Part shown: positions 15,312 to 21,242 of the stretch, one piece after another
Position numbering within the stretch: the stretch's first letter is position 1
How the letters are laid out: each line of letters begins with the position of its first letter
NCBI GenBank assembly: GCA_002388905.1
Contig: DGNJ01000057.1
Location: 26,777 to 48,018, forward strand
Source: Cellvibrionales bacterium UBA4495
Lineage (GTDB): Bacteria; Pseudomonadota; Gammaproteobacteria; Pseudomonadales; Porticoccaceae
DNA length: 21,242 nucleotides
Direction of reading: 5' to 3'
The notes under the pieces: generated by a model
The model's input: the letters and a program-made list of their open reading frames with translations, nothing else
Databases searched by the model: none
Told to the model about the DNA's origin: nothing
Translations under genes and position numbers: made by a program

Positions 15312-16823
15312 ATGCCCGACAGCTACGTCAGACGCATCCTCAACGCCAACATCTACGACCTAGTCCTGGAGACGCCCGTGGAAGAAGCCGCGCAGATCAG
15401 CGAGCGTCTCGGCAACCGCGTACTGCTCAAGCGCGAGGACCTGCAGCCGGTGTTTTCCTTCAAGTTGCGGGGCGCCTACAACAAGATGCTCAAGCTGACC
15501 GAGGAGGAAAAAGCCAGGGGCGTGGTGGCGGCCTCGGCGGGCAATCACGCCCAGGGGCTGGCCATGGCCTCGAAACACCTGGGCGTGAAGGCCACCATCG
15601 TCATGCCGCGCACCACGCCCCAGATCAAAATCAACGCGGTGCGCGCCCGGGGTGCCAAGGTGGTTCTCACCGGCGATAATTTCGATGCCGCGTCCGAGTA
15701 CGCCACCCGGCTGGTTAAAGAACAGGGCATGGTCTATGTCCATCCCTTTGACGACCCCGACGTCATTGCCGGGCAGGGCACCGTGGCCATGGAAATACTG
15801 CGCCAGGTGTCGGAACCCATCGACGCCATTTTCGTCGCCGTGGGCGGCGGCGGTCTCTGCGCCGGTATCGCCGCCTACGTCAAATACCTGCGCCCGGAGA
15901 TCAAGGTCATCGCCGTGGAGCCGGAGGATGCCGCCTGCCTGAAGGCGGCCATGGAGAAAAAGCGCCGGGTCAGGCTGAAACAGGTCGGCGGTTTCGCCGA
16001 CGGCGCCGCCGTGGCCCAGATCGGCAAGGAAACCTTCAGGGTGCTGCGCAAAACCGTGGACGAGGTAGTGACGGTGACCACCGACGAAATTTGCGCGGCC
16101 ATCAAGGATATCTTCGACGATACCCGGTCCATCGCCGAACCCGCCGGCGCCCTGTCCCTGGCCGGCCTGAAAAAATATGCCGGCGCCAGGAAATTGCAGG
16201 GCCAGACGCTGGTGGCCATCGACAGCGGCGCCAACATGAATTTCGACCGCCTGCGCTATATCTCCGAGCGCACCGAGATCGGCGAGAAGCGCGAGACCAT
16301 CCTGGCGGTGACCATCCCCGAGCGGCCGGGCAGCTTCAAGGAATTCTGCGGCCTGCTCCATAAGCGGATGGTCACGGAATTCAATTACCGCATGGGCGAT
16401 CCGGACCGGGCTCACATCTTCGTCGGTGTCCAGGTGGTTTCGGACGAGGATCGGCGGGAGCTGATCGACGAGCTGCGGGCCAGGGAATACCCGGTGGAAG
16501 ATATGACCGACAACGAGATCGCCAAGCTCCATATCCGCCATATGGTCGGGGGCCGGGTCGACGGGGCGGAGCACGAGACTGTCTACCGTTTCGAATTCCC
16601 GGAGCGCCCGGGCGCGCTGTTCAACTTTCTCAACAAGCTGGGCGGACGCTGGAATATTTCCATGTTCCATTACCGCAATCACGGCAGTGCCTACGGCCGG
16701 GTGCTGGTGGGTATGGAAGTTCCCCCCGGCGAACGGGGGAAAGTGACCGCTTTTCTCGACGACCTGGGCTATACCTACAGCGAAGAAACCGACAATCCCG
16801 CCTATCAGTTCTTCCTGAAATAG
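15312..16823 (+). CDS. ilvA: Biosynthetic threonine dehydratase (threonine ammonia-lyase)
   Basis: Converts L-threonine to 2-oxobutanoate and ammonia, the first step of isoleucine synthesis; PLP-dependent, cytoplasmic tetramer. 503 residues, close to E. coli IlvA (514). The PLP lysine is K51 in SFKLRGAY; SAGNHAQG (75-82) and the glycine loop VGGGGLCAG (177-185) bind the cofactor phosphate. Two ACT-like regulatory domains follow (IPERPGSFKEF and FPERPGALFNF), so isoleucine feedback inhibition is expected, unlike the short catabolic TdcB. I start at MPDSYVRRILNANIYDLV, matching homologues; the ribosome site is poor. It converges on ygfA with only 13 bases between stop codons. In Pseudomonas ilvA is beside rpiA; here they lie 15 kb apart. 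Confidence 0.96.
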   Translation: MPDSYVRRILNANIYDLVLETPVEEAAQISERLGNRVLLKREDLQPVFSFKLRGAYNKMLKLTEEEKARGVVAASAGNHAQGLAMASKHLGVKATIVMPRTTPQIKINAVRARGAKVVLTGDNFDAASEYATRLVKEQGMVYVHPFDDPDVIAGQGTVAMEILRQVSEPIDAIFVAVGGGGLCAGIAAYVKYLRPEIKVIAVEPEDAACLKAAMEKKRRVRLKQVGGFADGAAVAQIGKETFRVLRKTVDEVVTVTTDEICAAIKDIFDDTRSIAEPAGALSLAGLKKYAGARKLQGQTLVAIDSGANMNFDRLRYISERTEIGEKRETILAVTIPERPGSFKEFCGLLHKRMVTEFNYRMGDPDRAHIFVGVQVVSDEDRRELIDELRAREYPVEDMTDNEIAKLHIRHMVGGRVDGAEHETVYRFEFPERPGALFNFLNKLGGRWNISMFHYRNHGSAYGRVLVGMEVPPGERGKVTAFLDDLGYTYSEETDNPAYQFFLK

Positions 16824-16836
16824 CGCAGGGCCCGTG

Positions 16837-17433
16837 TCAGGCACCTGGGCAGTGAATCAGCCCGCGATCGGTGGCAATGGCATGGAGCGGAATATCCCAG
16901 GGTTCCGCGGGTAATGCATCGGTTTCCTGGAAGTGGTGGGCGAGCCCGATCAGCAGGGGACCACGCCGGGGGCTGCGCGCCAGGGGCGCCAGGCTTCTGT
17001 CGTAGTAGCCGCCCCCCATTCCCAGGCGCTGACCCCTCCCGTCGAATGCCACCAGCGGCAGAAAGATAATATCCAGTGACCAGAGGGGTGCCGCCCGGTA
17101 CCGTCCCAGGCGAGGCTCGGGAATCCCGTAGCGGTTGGCTCGCAGGGGTTCATCCGGGAGATAGCGCAAAAAATGCAGCCGGTTGTGGCGGAAAGGGTCG
17201 AGTTTGGGCAGGTAGACTCTCTTGCCGGCGGCCAGCGCGACGGACATGAGCATGCCCGGGTCGATTTCGCCGTCGTTGGGCAGGTAGAAGGCGAGCCGGC
17301 GGCTGCGCAGGAAAAAATCGCGGCGGGCAATCTGCCGGGCCAGGTCGTCGCCGGCGCGGCGCTGCTGACTGTCGGTCAGCTGCCGGCGTTGCCGGCGCAT
17401 GTCGGCGCGAATCCGGGATTTGCTCGCGGGCAT
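16837..17433 (-). CDS. ygfA: 5-formyltetrahydrofolate cyclo-ligase
   Basis: ATP-dependent conversion of 5-formyltetrahydrofolate to 5,10-methenyltetrahydrofolate (EC 6.3.3.2), recycling folate and removing a serine hydroxymethyltransferase inhibitor. 198 residues with the family blocks: basic N-terminus with K5, FYLPNDGEIDP (49-59), RYGIPEP (101-107) and the ATP/phosphate loop DGRGQRLGMGGGYYDR (131-146). It lies 33 bases downstream of the 6S RNA on the same strand, the same arrangement as in E. coli, where ssrS and ygfA share a transcript and ygfA is linked to persister formation. The ATG at 17433 begins the family-conserved start. Confidence 0.95.
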   Translation of the reverse strand: MPASKSRIRADMRRQRRQLTDSQQRRAGDDLARQIARRDFFLRSRRLAFYLPNDGEIDPGMLMSVALAAGKRVYLPKLDPFRHNRLHFLRYLPDEPLRANRYGIPEPRLGRYRAAPLWSLDIIFLPLVAFDGRGQRLGMGGGYYDRSLAPLARSPRRGPLLIGLAHHFQETDALPAEPWDIPLHAIATDRGLIHCPGA

Positions 17434-17466
17434 GGGGATTGATGCCTTCGGGAGTGCAGACGAAAA

Positions 17467-17642
17467 GAGACCCCGGTAGTGCCGCTGTCAGTGTGGCCTT
17501 GAACCCAGTGGTTCAAGGTGGAGGCCCCCGCAATGCATCAGGCTTCCCGTCGTACGGGCGTGCTCAACAGCATTGGCTGAAAGCCCCCTGGGTAAAGAGT
17601 ATCGGCTCAAGGACTTAGTGACTGGCGAACACTCCAGGGTCT
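17467..17642 (-). ncRNA. ssrS: 6S RNA, sigma-70 RNA polymerase regulator
   Basis: About 176 bases lying between zapA and ygfA, as in E. coli (184 nt). It imitates an open promoter and holds sigma-70 RNA polymerase in stationary phase. Shared sequence blocks, read on the minus strand, include GTTCGCCAGTC, TTGAGCCGATA, GTTGAGCA and the hairpin CCTTGAACC-loop-GGTTCAAGG (17497-17518), all close to the E. coli RNA. The ends pair as a closing stem (GACCCTGG with CCGGGGTC), and the middle is the large open bubble expected. The 5' end is set by the TATACT box at 17654-17649, so either end may be off by a few bases. Confidence 0.93.
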
Positions 17643-17648
17643 GTCCAT

Positions 17649-17677
17649 AGTATAACCCGGTCGTGGGGGGCGATTAA
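17649..17677 (-). promoter_or_regulatory. ssrS promoter
   Basis: Minus strand -10 TATACT (17654-17649, five of six) lies seven bases before the 6S RNA start; the -35 at 17 bases is TTAATC (17677-17672), partial match. It allows 6S RNA to be made independently of zapA. Confidence 0.6.
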
Positions 17678-17695
17678 AAGGGGTGTTTTATCCCC
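17676..17695 (-). terminator. Possible weak terminator after zapA
   Basis: Minus strand GGGG (17695-17692), 8-base loop, CCCC (17683-17680), then TTTTAA. A four-base stem is short, so partial read-through into ssrS and ygfA is likely. It overlaps the ssrS -35. Confidence 0.4.
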
Positions 17696-17707
17696 GGGGC
17701 GGGACGC

Positions 17708-18010
17708 TCAGAGTTCCGGCTGTTTCAGGCCGTCCAGGGCACTATCGAGCTTGTCATTGAGACGCTTGATTTCCCGGTCCAGGATTTCGGTATCAGCGGC
17801 CTGGCCCTGGGCCCGGAGTAAATCATAAGTGAGGTTGAGGGCCGCCATCACCGCGATGCGCTCCAGGCCGATCACCTGGCCGGACTTGCGGATGTCGCGC
17901 ATGCGCTGGTCCAGGACCCGGGACGACTTGATCAGGGCATCCTGTTCCTCCGGTGGACAATGGACCTGATACTCCCGGTCGAGAATGCGGATAATTACCG
18001 TATCGGTCAT
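17708..18010 (-). CDS. zapA: Cell division protein ZapA
   Basis: 100-residue FtsZ-binding protein that bundles FtsZ filaments at the septal ring. It opens with the ZapA globular head (MTDTVIIRILDREYQVHCPPEEQDAL) followed by VLDQRMRDIRKSG, the conserved ERIAVMAALNLTYDLL (50-65) and a C-terminal coiled coil (EILDREIKRLNDKLDSAL). Full family length. The start lies two bases after the stop of the upstream coiled-coil gene, with GAGGG as ribosome site inside that overlap zone, so the two are translated together from the promoter at 18308-18336. ssrS and ygfA lie directly downstream. Confidence 0.96.
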   Translation of the reverse strand: MTDTVIIRILDREYQVHCPPEEQDALIKSSRVLDQRMRDIRKSGQVIGLERIAVMAALNLTYDLLRAQGQAADTEILDREIKRLNDKLDSALDGLKQPEL

Positions 18011-18012
18011 GA

Positions 18013-18222
18013 TCAGCCCTCGGTTTCGAGATTCTTGAGTCGGGTGATCATCGCCTCCACCCGGGAGCGCGCCGTCTCGTTTTTCTCGAGCAGCCTGCTG
18101 CGTTCCTGCAACAGCGAGGATTCTTTTTCGCGCAGGGTGCGGTTTTCCGCCTGGAGCCGGTCGCAGAGTTGGATAAGGTGGTCGAGCTTTTTTTCCAGCT
18201 GCTTGAGAGTTTCCGTTGTCAT
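18013..18222 (-). CDS. Small ZapB-like coiled-coil protein (TIGR02449 family)
   Basis: 69 residues, almost entirely a coiled coil with heptad leucines (LKQLEKKLDHLIQLCDRLQAENRTL, then LLQERSRLLEKN). Such proteins lie directly upstream of zapA in many gammaproteobacteria and resemble ZapB, the divisome protein that works with ZapA; a joint role in the FtsZ ring is likely but not shown here. The start ATG at 18222 is the natural one; a longer frame would add a non-coiled-coil Arg/Pro tail coming from the promoter region. Confidence 0.85.
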   Translation of the reverse strand: MTTETLKQLEKKLDHLIQLCDRLQAENRTLREKESSLLQERSRLLEKNETARSRVEAMITRLKNLETEG

Positions 18223-18267
18223 AGGCGCACGGCTAACGTTTTTGTTGTGGCAAACCGGGGACCTTAC

Positions 18268-18300
18268 CGGACCCGTCGGTGACCCGGACCGGATCGGACC
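18268..18300. repeat. Three CGGACC repeats in the zapB-like/zapA leader
   Basis: CGGACC occurs at 18268-18273, 18285-18290 and 18295-18300, with a related GGGGACC at 18257-18263. They lie downstream of the promoter inside the leader of the minus-strand unit. They could be a binding site or form leader structure; chance in a GC-rich spacer cannot be excluded. Confidence 0.4.
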
Positions 18301-18307
18301 TCCGGTA

Positions 18308-18336
18308 ACTATATGGGCCCGCCCAGACCGGGTCAA
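18308..18336 (-). promoter_or_regulatory. Strong sigma-70 promoter of the zapB-like/zapA unit
   Basis: Minus strand -35 TTGACC (18336-18331) and -10 TATAGT (18313-18308), each five of six to consensus, are exactly 17 bases apart. Transcription would start near 18301, about 80 bases before the zapB-like start. Confidence 0.75.
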
Positions 18337-18476
18337 CGGTCTTGAGGTGGATTCTAGATGTTGAATGTTAGTTCATATCTGCAATGCAGTTTTCCTGCAG
18401 GGCCCGCGTCCTGAGATGAATTTCCGATGCCGACAGTGATAGGATGCACGTTTCCCGGATCCGGACCGCGTGGTTA

Positions 18477-19034
18477 ATGACCTTCGACGAGCTTGACCGA
18501 CTGCTGGAAGTAGAGGATATACAGATGAGTGCTGCCGAGGTGCACGGCATTCTCTGCGGCCGGTTGGCCGGCGGCGAGCGCCTCGACGCAAATGCGCTCA
18601 AGAGCGCACTCCTGGAGAGCCTCGCCACGGAGGAGGAGATGATCGACAATGCCTTCGATTCCCTGCGCGATCTCTATGAATCCAGCCTGGCTGCCCTGGA
18701 GGACGAAAGCCTGGGCTTCAGTCCCCTGCTGCCCCCGGACGAGGCCGACCTGGGCAAGCGCATCCAGGCCCTGGGCGAGTGGTGCGAAGGTTTTATCTCG
18801 GGCCTGGGGGATTCGCGGATCGCCGGACAAGCGGCTCTCTCGGAGGATGCCATGGGGGCTCTCAGGGATATGACCGCCATTGCCCAGGTGGATTTCGAGG
18901 GCGACGGCGAGGAAGAGGACGAGGCAGATTTTGCCGAACTGGTGGAGTTCGTCCGGGTCACGGTGATGCTGGTGTTCGTGGAAAGGGGTTCCCTGGCAGC
19001 GTCGACTTCGGATGCGCCCCGGACCCTGCACTGA
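18477..19034 (+). CDS. ygfB: UPF0149 family protein YgfB
   Basis: 185-residue acidic helical protein of the YgfB/YecA family. Visible are the N-terminal AAEVHGILCGRLAGG (family block PAEMHGLISG), LGEWCEGFISGLG in the middle, and the EFVRVTVMLVFVE helix with a C-terminal tail ending RTLH, as in E. coli (PTLH). In Pseudomonas aeruginosa YgfB is reported to repress an AmpDh3/ampicillin-resistance pathway by countering the AlpA antiterminator; whether that holds here is unknown. The start is set at 18477 (MTFDELDRLLE), as homologues begin; ATG 18444 would add 11 residues. It is divergent from the zapB-like gene and followed at once by a strong terminator. Confidence 0.9.
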   Translation: MTFDELDRLLEVEDIQMSAAEVHGILCGRLAGGERLDANALKSALLESLATEEEMIDNAFDSLRDLYESSLAALEDESLGFSPLLPPDEADLGKRIQALGEWCEGFISGLGDSRIAGQAALSEDAMGALRDMTAIAQVDFEGDGEEEDEADFAELVEFVRVTVMLVFVERGSLAASTSDAPRTLH

Positions 19035-19057
19035 AAGTGAGCGCTTGCTCATTTTTT
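19034..19057 (+). terminator. Intrinsic terminator after ygfB
   Basis: Stem TGAGC (19038-19042), loop GCTT, GCTCA (19047-19051), then six T. Flanking AAA and TTT extend the pairing to about nine base pairs with one wobble. It begins at the ygfB stop codon. Confidence 0.85.
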
Positions 19058-19106
19058 AAGGCAAGGCGTCTGCCCTCATCCCTCTCTATCAGTCAGGAGT
19101 AATTGG

Positions 19107-20417
19107 ATGGTTACGGCCAATGAATACGCCCGCCGTCGGCGCGAACTGATGAACCTGGTGGGCGACGATGGCATTGCCATTGTCGCCGCCGCGCCGGAGC
19201 GGGTGCGCAGCCGGGATACGCTCTACCCTTACCGCCAGGACAGCGATTTCTACTACCTGACGGGGTTCCCTGAGCCGGAGGCGGTGCTGGTCCTGGCCCC
19301 CGGTCGCCGCCAGGGCCAGTACATACTTTTCTGTCGCGACCGGGACCCGGCCCGGGAAATCTGGGACGGCTTCCGGGCAGGCCCCGACGGGGCCTGCGCC
19401 GAGTTTGGCGCCGACGACGCCTTTCCCATCGATGATATCGATGACATCCTGCCCGGGCTTATCGAGGGTCGGGAGCGGGTCTACTACGCCGTGGGGCGGG
19501 ACCCGGAATTCGACCGCCACCTTATGGCGTGGGTCAACGACATTCGCAATCGGGCCCGCACCGGGGTTGCCTCGCCGGCGGAGTTCGTGGACCTGGACCA
19601 CCTGCTTCACGAGATGCGGCTGTTCAAGAGCGCCGGCGAGTTGAAGCTGATGCGCAAGTCGGCAAAGATCGCCGCCGGCGCCCACAAAAGGGCCATGCGG
19701 GTCTGCAAACCCGGCCTCCACGAGTACCAGCTCCAGGCTGAAATCGAGCACGAGTTCGCCATGGCGGGGGCGGCCTATCCGGCCTATAGTTCCATAGTCG
19801 GCAGCGGTGCCAATGGCTGCATCCTCCACTACATCGAGAACCAGGCGCCCCTTCGGGATGGTGATCTGGTGTTGATCGACGCCGGTTGCGAGTACCAGCA
19901 TTACGCTTCGGATATTACCCGCACCTTTCCGGTCAACGGCAGGTTCTCGCCGGCCCAGAGGGCCCTCTACGATGTTGTCCTCGACGCCCAGCAGGCGGCC
20001 ATGGAGGCCGCTGTGGCCGGCAATCACTGGAATCAGCCCCACGAGGCCACGGTCCGGGTGATCACCGAAGGGCTCGTGGCACTGGGCCTGCTCAAGGGGC
20101 GGGTGTCCGACCTGGTCAAGAAAGGTGCCCATACCCGCTTCTATATGCATCGGGCCGGACACTGGCTGGGCATGGACGTGCACGATGTGGGCGACTACAA
20201 GGTCGATCACCAGTGGCGCCTGCTGGAGCCGGGCATGACCATGACCATCGAGCCCGGTATCTATGTGGCGCCGGACGACGACCAGGTCGACGAGAAATGG
20301 CGGGGCATCGGCATCCGTATCGAGGACGACGTGGCCATTACCCGCAAGGGCACCGAGGTTCTCACCGCCGATGTGCCCAAGACTATCGAAGATATCGAAG
20401 CCCTGATGGCCGGATGA
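19107..20417 (+). CDS. pepP: Xaa-Pro aminopeptidase (aminopeptidase P)
   Basis: Removes the N-terminal residue from peptides with proline in second position (EC 3.4.11.9); cytoplasmic, two Mn ions. 436 residues, like E. coli PepP (441). The five metal ligands of the pita-bread fold are all present: D258 (LIDAGCEY), D269 (SDITRTFP), H352 (HRAGHWLGMDVHD), E382 (TIEPGIY) and E406 (GIRIEDDV). The N-terminal creatinase-like domain is complete (QDSDFYYLTGFPEPEAVLVL). AGGAG six bases before ATG 19107 fixes the start. A terminator separates it from ygfB, so it needs its own promoter in 19058-19106, which I could not identify. The stop overlaps the ubiH start as ATGA. Confidence 0.96.
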   Translation: MVTANEYARRRRELMNLVGDDGIAIVAAAPERVRSRDTLYPYRQDSDFYYLTGFPEPEAVLVLAPGRRQGQYILFCRDRDPAREIWDGFRAGPDGACAEFGADDAFPIDDIDDILPGLIEGRERVYYAVGRDPEFDRHLMAWVNDIRNRARTGVASPAEFVDLDHLLHEMRLFKSAGELKLMRKSAKIAAGAHKRAMRVCKPGLHEYQLQAEIEHEFAMAGAAYPAYSSIVGSGANGCILHYIENQAPLRDGDLVLIDAGCEYQHYASDITRTFPVNGRFSPAQRALYDVVLDAQQAAMEAAVAGNHWNQPHEATVRVITEGLVALGLLKGRVSDLVKKGAHTRFYMHRAGHWLGMDVHDVGDYKVDHQWRLLEPGMTMTIEPGIYVAPDDDQVDEKWRGIGIRIEDDVAITRKGTEVLTADVPKTIEDIEALMAG

Positions 20418-21242
20418 CCGTGAAAGCAAACGCCGACGGCATTCCCGCGCATACCGATGTCGCCATCGTCGGTGGCGGTATGGCCGGACTGAGCCTGGCC
20501 CTGTTGCTGGCGGCGCGCCTGCCAGACCTGGATATCCTGGTGGTGGAGTCCCATCCCTTTTCCGGTACCGGCGAAGCGGCACTCCACCAGCCCAGCTTCG
20601 ATGCCCGTGCCACGGCACTGTCCCAGAGCTCGCGGGAGATTTACGAGGCTATCGGCCTGTGGCGGGACCTGGCGCCCTTTGCCGCCACCATCGATCAGAT
20701 CCATGTCTCCGACCGGGGCCATCCCGGCGTCACCCGTCTCCACGCGCGCGAACACCGGTTGCCCGGCCTCGGCTACGTGATTGAGAACCGGGCGCTGGGT
20801 CAGGTGCTGCACCGGCAACTCGCCGCCTGCCCACATATTCGCGTCGCGGCCCCGGCCCGGGTGGAGCGTATTTCGCCCGTAGCCGGCGGCATGTCCCTGG
20901 ATATCGACGGCCGGCACTGCCGGGCGAATCTCGCCGTCGTGGCCGACGGCGCCGACTCCCGGACCCTCCGGCAACTGGGCGTTGCCAGTCGCCGGCGCGA
21001 CTACGGCCAGACGGGGTTGATCGCCAATATCGCCCTGGCCGAACCCCACGGGGGCGTTGCCTATGAACGCTTTTCCGACACCGGACCCATGGCCCTGCTG
21101 CCCTTGCCGGATGCCGGTGACGAACACCGGGCGGCCCTGGTCTGGACCCTTTTGCCGGATGAGGCCGCGCGCCTGAGTTCGGCACCCGAGCCGGATTTTC
21201 TCGACGCCCTCCAGAATGCCTTCGGGTTCCGGGCCGGTTGCT
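20414..21242 (+). CDS. ubiH: 2-octaprenyl-6-methoxyphenol hydroxylase UbiH, N-terminal part (cut by window edge)
   Basis: FAD-dependent aromatic hydroxylase of ubiquinone synthesis (UbiH/UbiF/VisC family). The first 276 codons are visible. The FAD loop is VAIVGGGMAGLSLAL (G20, G22, G25), then FDARATALSQSS (62-73), the UbiH-typical HVSDRGHPG (97-105), which separates it from UbiI and UbiF, and the second FAD motif VVADGADSRTLRQLG (175-189); GLIANIAL and YERFSDTGPMALLPL also match. It overlaps pepP by four bases (ATGA), showing translational coupling, the conserved pepP-ubiH pairing of gammaproteobacteria. The rest lies beyond the right edge. Confidence 0.94.
   Translation, partial: MTVKANADGIPAHTDVAIVGGGMAGLSLALLLAARLPDLDILVVESHPFSGTGEAALHQPSFDARATALSQSSREIYEAIGLWRDLAPFAATIDQIHVSDRGHPGVTRLHAREHRLPGLGYVIENRALGQVLHRQLAACPHIRVAAPARVERISPVAGGMSLDIDGRHCRANLAVVADGADSRTLRQLGVASRRRDYGQTGLIANIALAEPHGGVAYERFSDTGPMALLPLPDAGDEHRAALVWTLLPDEAARLSSAPEPDFLDALQNAFGFRAGC

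Noticed and set aside
15360..16844. 494-codon minus-strand frame opposite ilvA
   Set aside because: Full antisense of ilvA; composition is that of a shadow frame and it overlaps the convergent ygfA end.
19089..20618. 509-codon minus-strand frame opposite pepP and ubiH
   Set aside because: Antisense of two well-identified genes; no start context or recognisable domain.
1..21242. CRISPR array, prophage, toxin-antitoxin or anti-phage defence genes
   Set aside because: No repeat-spacer pattern, integrase, transposase, small paired toxin-antitoxin genes or defence domains could be found in either strand.

Overview
The window reads as chromosomal DNA of a GC-rich marine-type gammaproteobacterium. 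This rests on two things: the conserved block ubiH-pepP-ygfB // zapB-like-zapA-ssrS(6S RNA)-ygfA, which has the same order as in Escherichia coli and Pseudomonas, and an rpiA / ilvA pair that in Pseudomonas is adjacent and divergent. The style of the accessory genes (a large TonB-dependent receptor, a 3-ketosteroid-dehydrogenase-like flavoprotein, acyl-CoA/enoate-type reductases) suggests an OM60/NOR5- or Spongiibacter-like lineage. That placement is inference only.

Layout. (1) 1-824, minus strand: 5' part of rpiA (runs off the left edge), a small DUF4156-like lipoprotein, then the gdhA terminator. (2) 825-12556, minus strand: gdhA (NADP-type glutamate dehydrogenase), a glutathionyl-hydroquinone reductase, a KstD-like FAD dehydrogenase, a FadH/BaiCD-type Fe-S flavoenzyme, an NAD-type short-chain dehydrogenase and a TonB-dependent receptor. 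These six are closely spaced behind one candidate promoter at 10476-10505. Upstream of it lies a second minus-strand unit: a limonene-epoxide-hydrolase-like NTF2-fold protein followed by an APH-fold phosphotransferase. (3) 12557-12845: a divergent control region. (4) 12846-15077, plus strand: a second phosphotransferase paralogous to the first, then a protein with two tandem EthD domains. (5) 15312-21242, housekeeping: biosynthetic threonine dehydratase (plus), 5-formyltetrahydrofolate cyclo-ligase (minus), 6S RNA (minus), zapA and a zapB-like coiled-coil gene (minus, strong divergent promoter), ygfB (plus, ending in a clear terminator), pepP and the start of ubiH (plus, ATGA overlap, runs off the right edge).

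How the genes may work together. The stretch between rpiA and ilvA looks like an accessory catabolic island inserted into an otherwise conserved neighbourhood. Its set of functions is outer-membrane uptake (TonB receptor), alcohol/ketone redox (SDR), 1,2-desaturation of a cyclic ketone (KstD-like), enone/dienoyl reduction or 4-desaturation (FadH/BaiCD-like), epoxide hydrolysis or isomerisation (NTF2-like), a kinase-fold pair, a ferredoxin-fold EthD dimer in one chain, and a glutathione-dependent reductase. This is what one would expect of a locus that imports and reworks a hydrophobic polycyclic or terpenoid/steroid-like compound. The substrate cannot be read from the sequence. The most distinctive detail is that both phosphotransferases have the same abnormal catalytic loop (shortened by two residues, His and Asn of the Brenner motif replaced), which suggests a subfamily with changed chemistry. 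No CRISPR array, tRNA, rRNA, transposase or integrase was seen.
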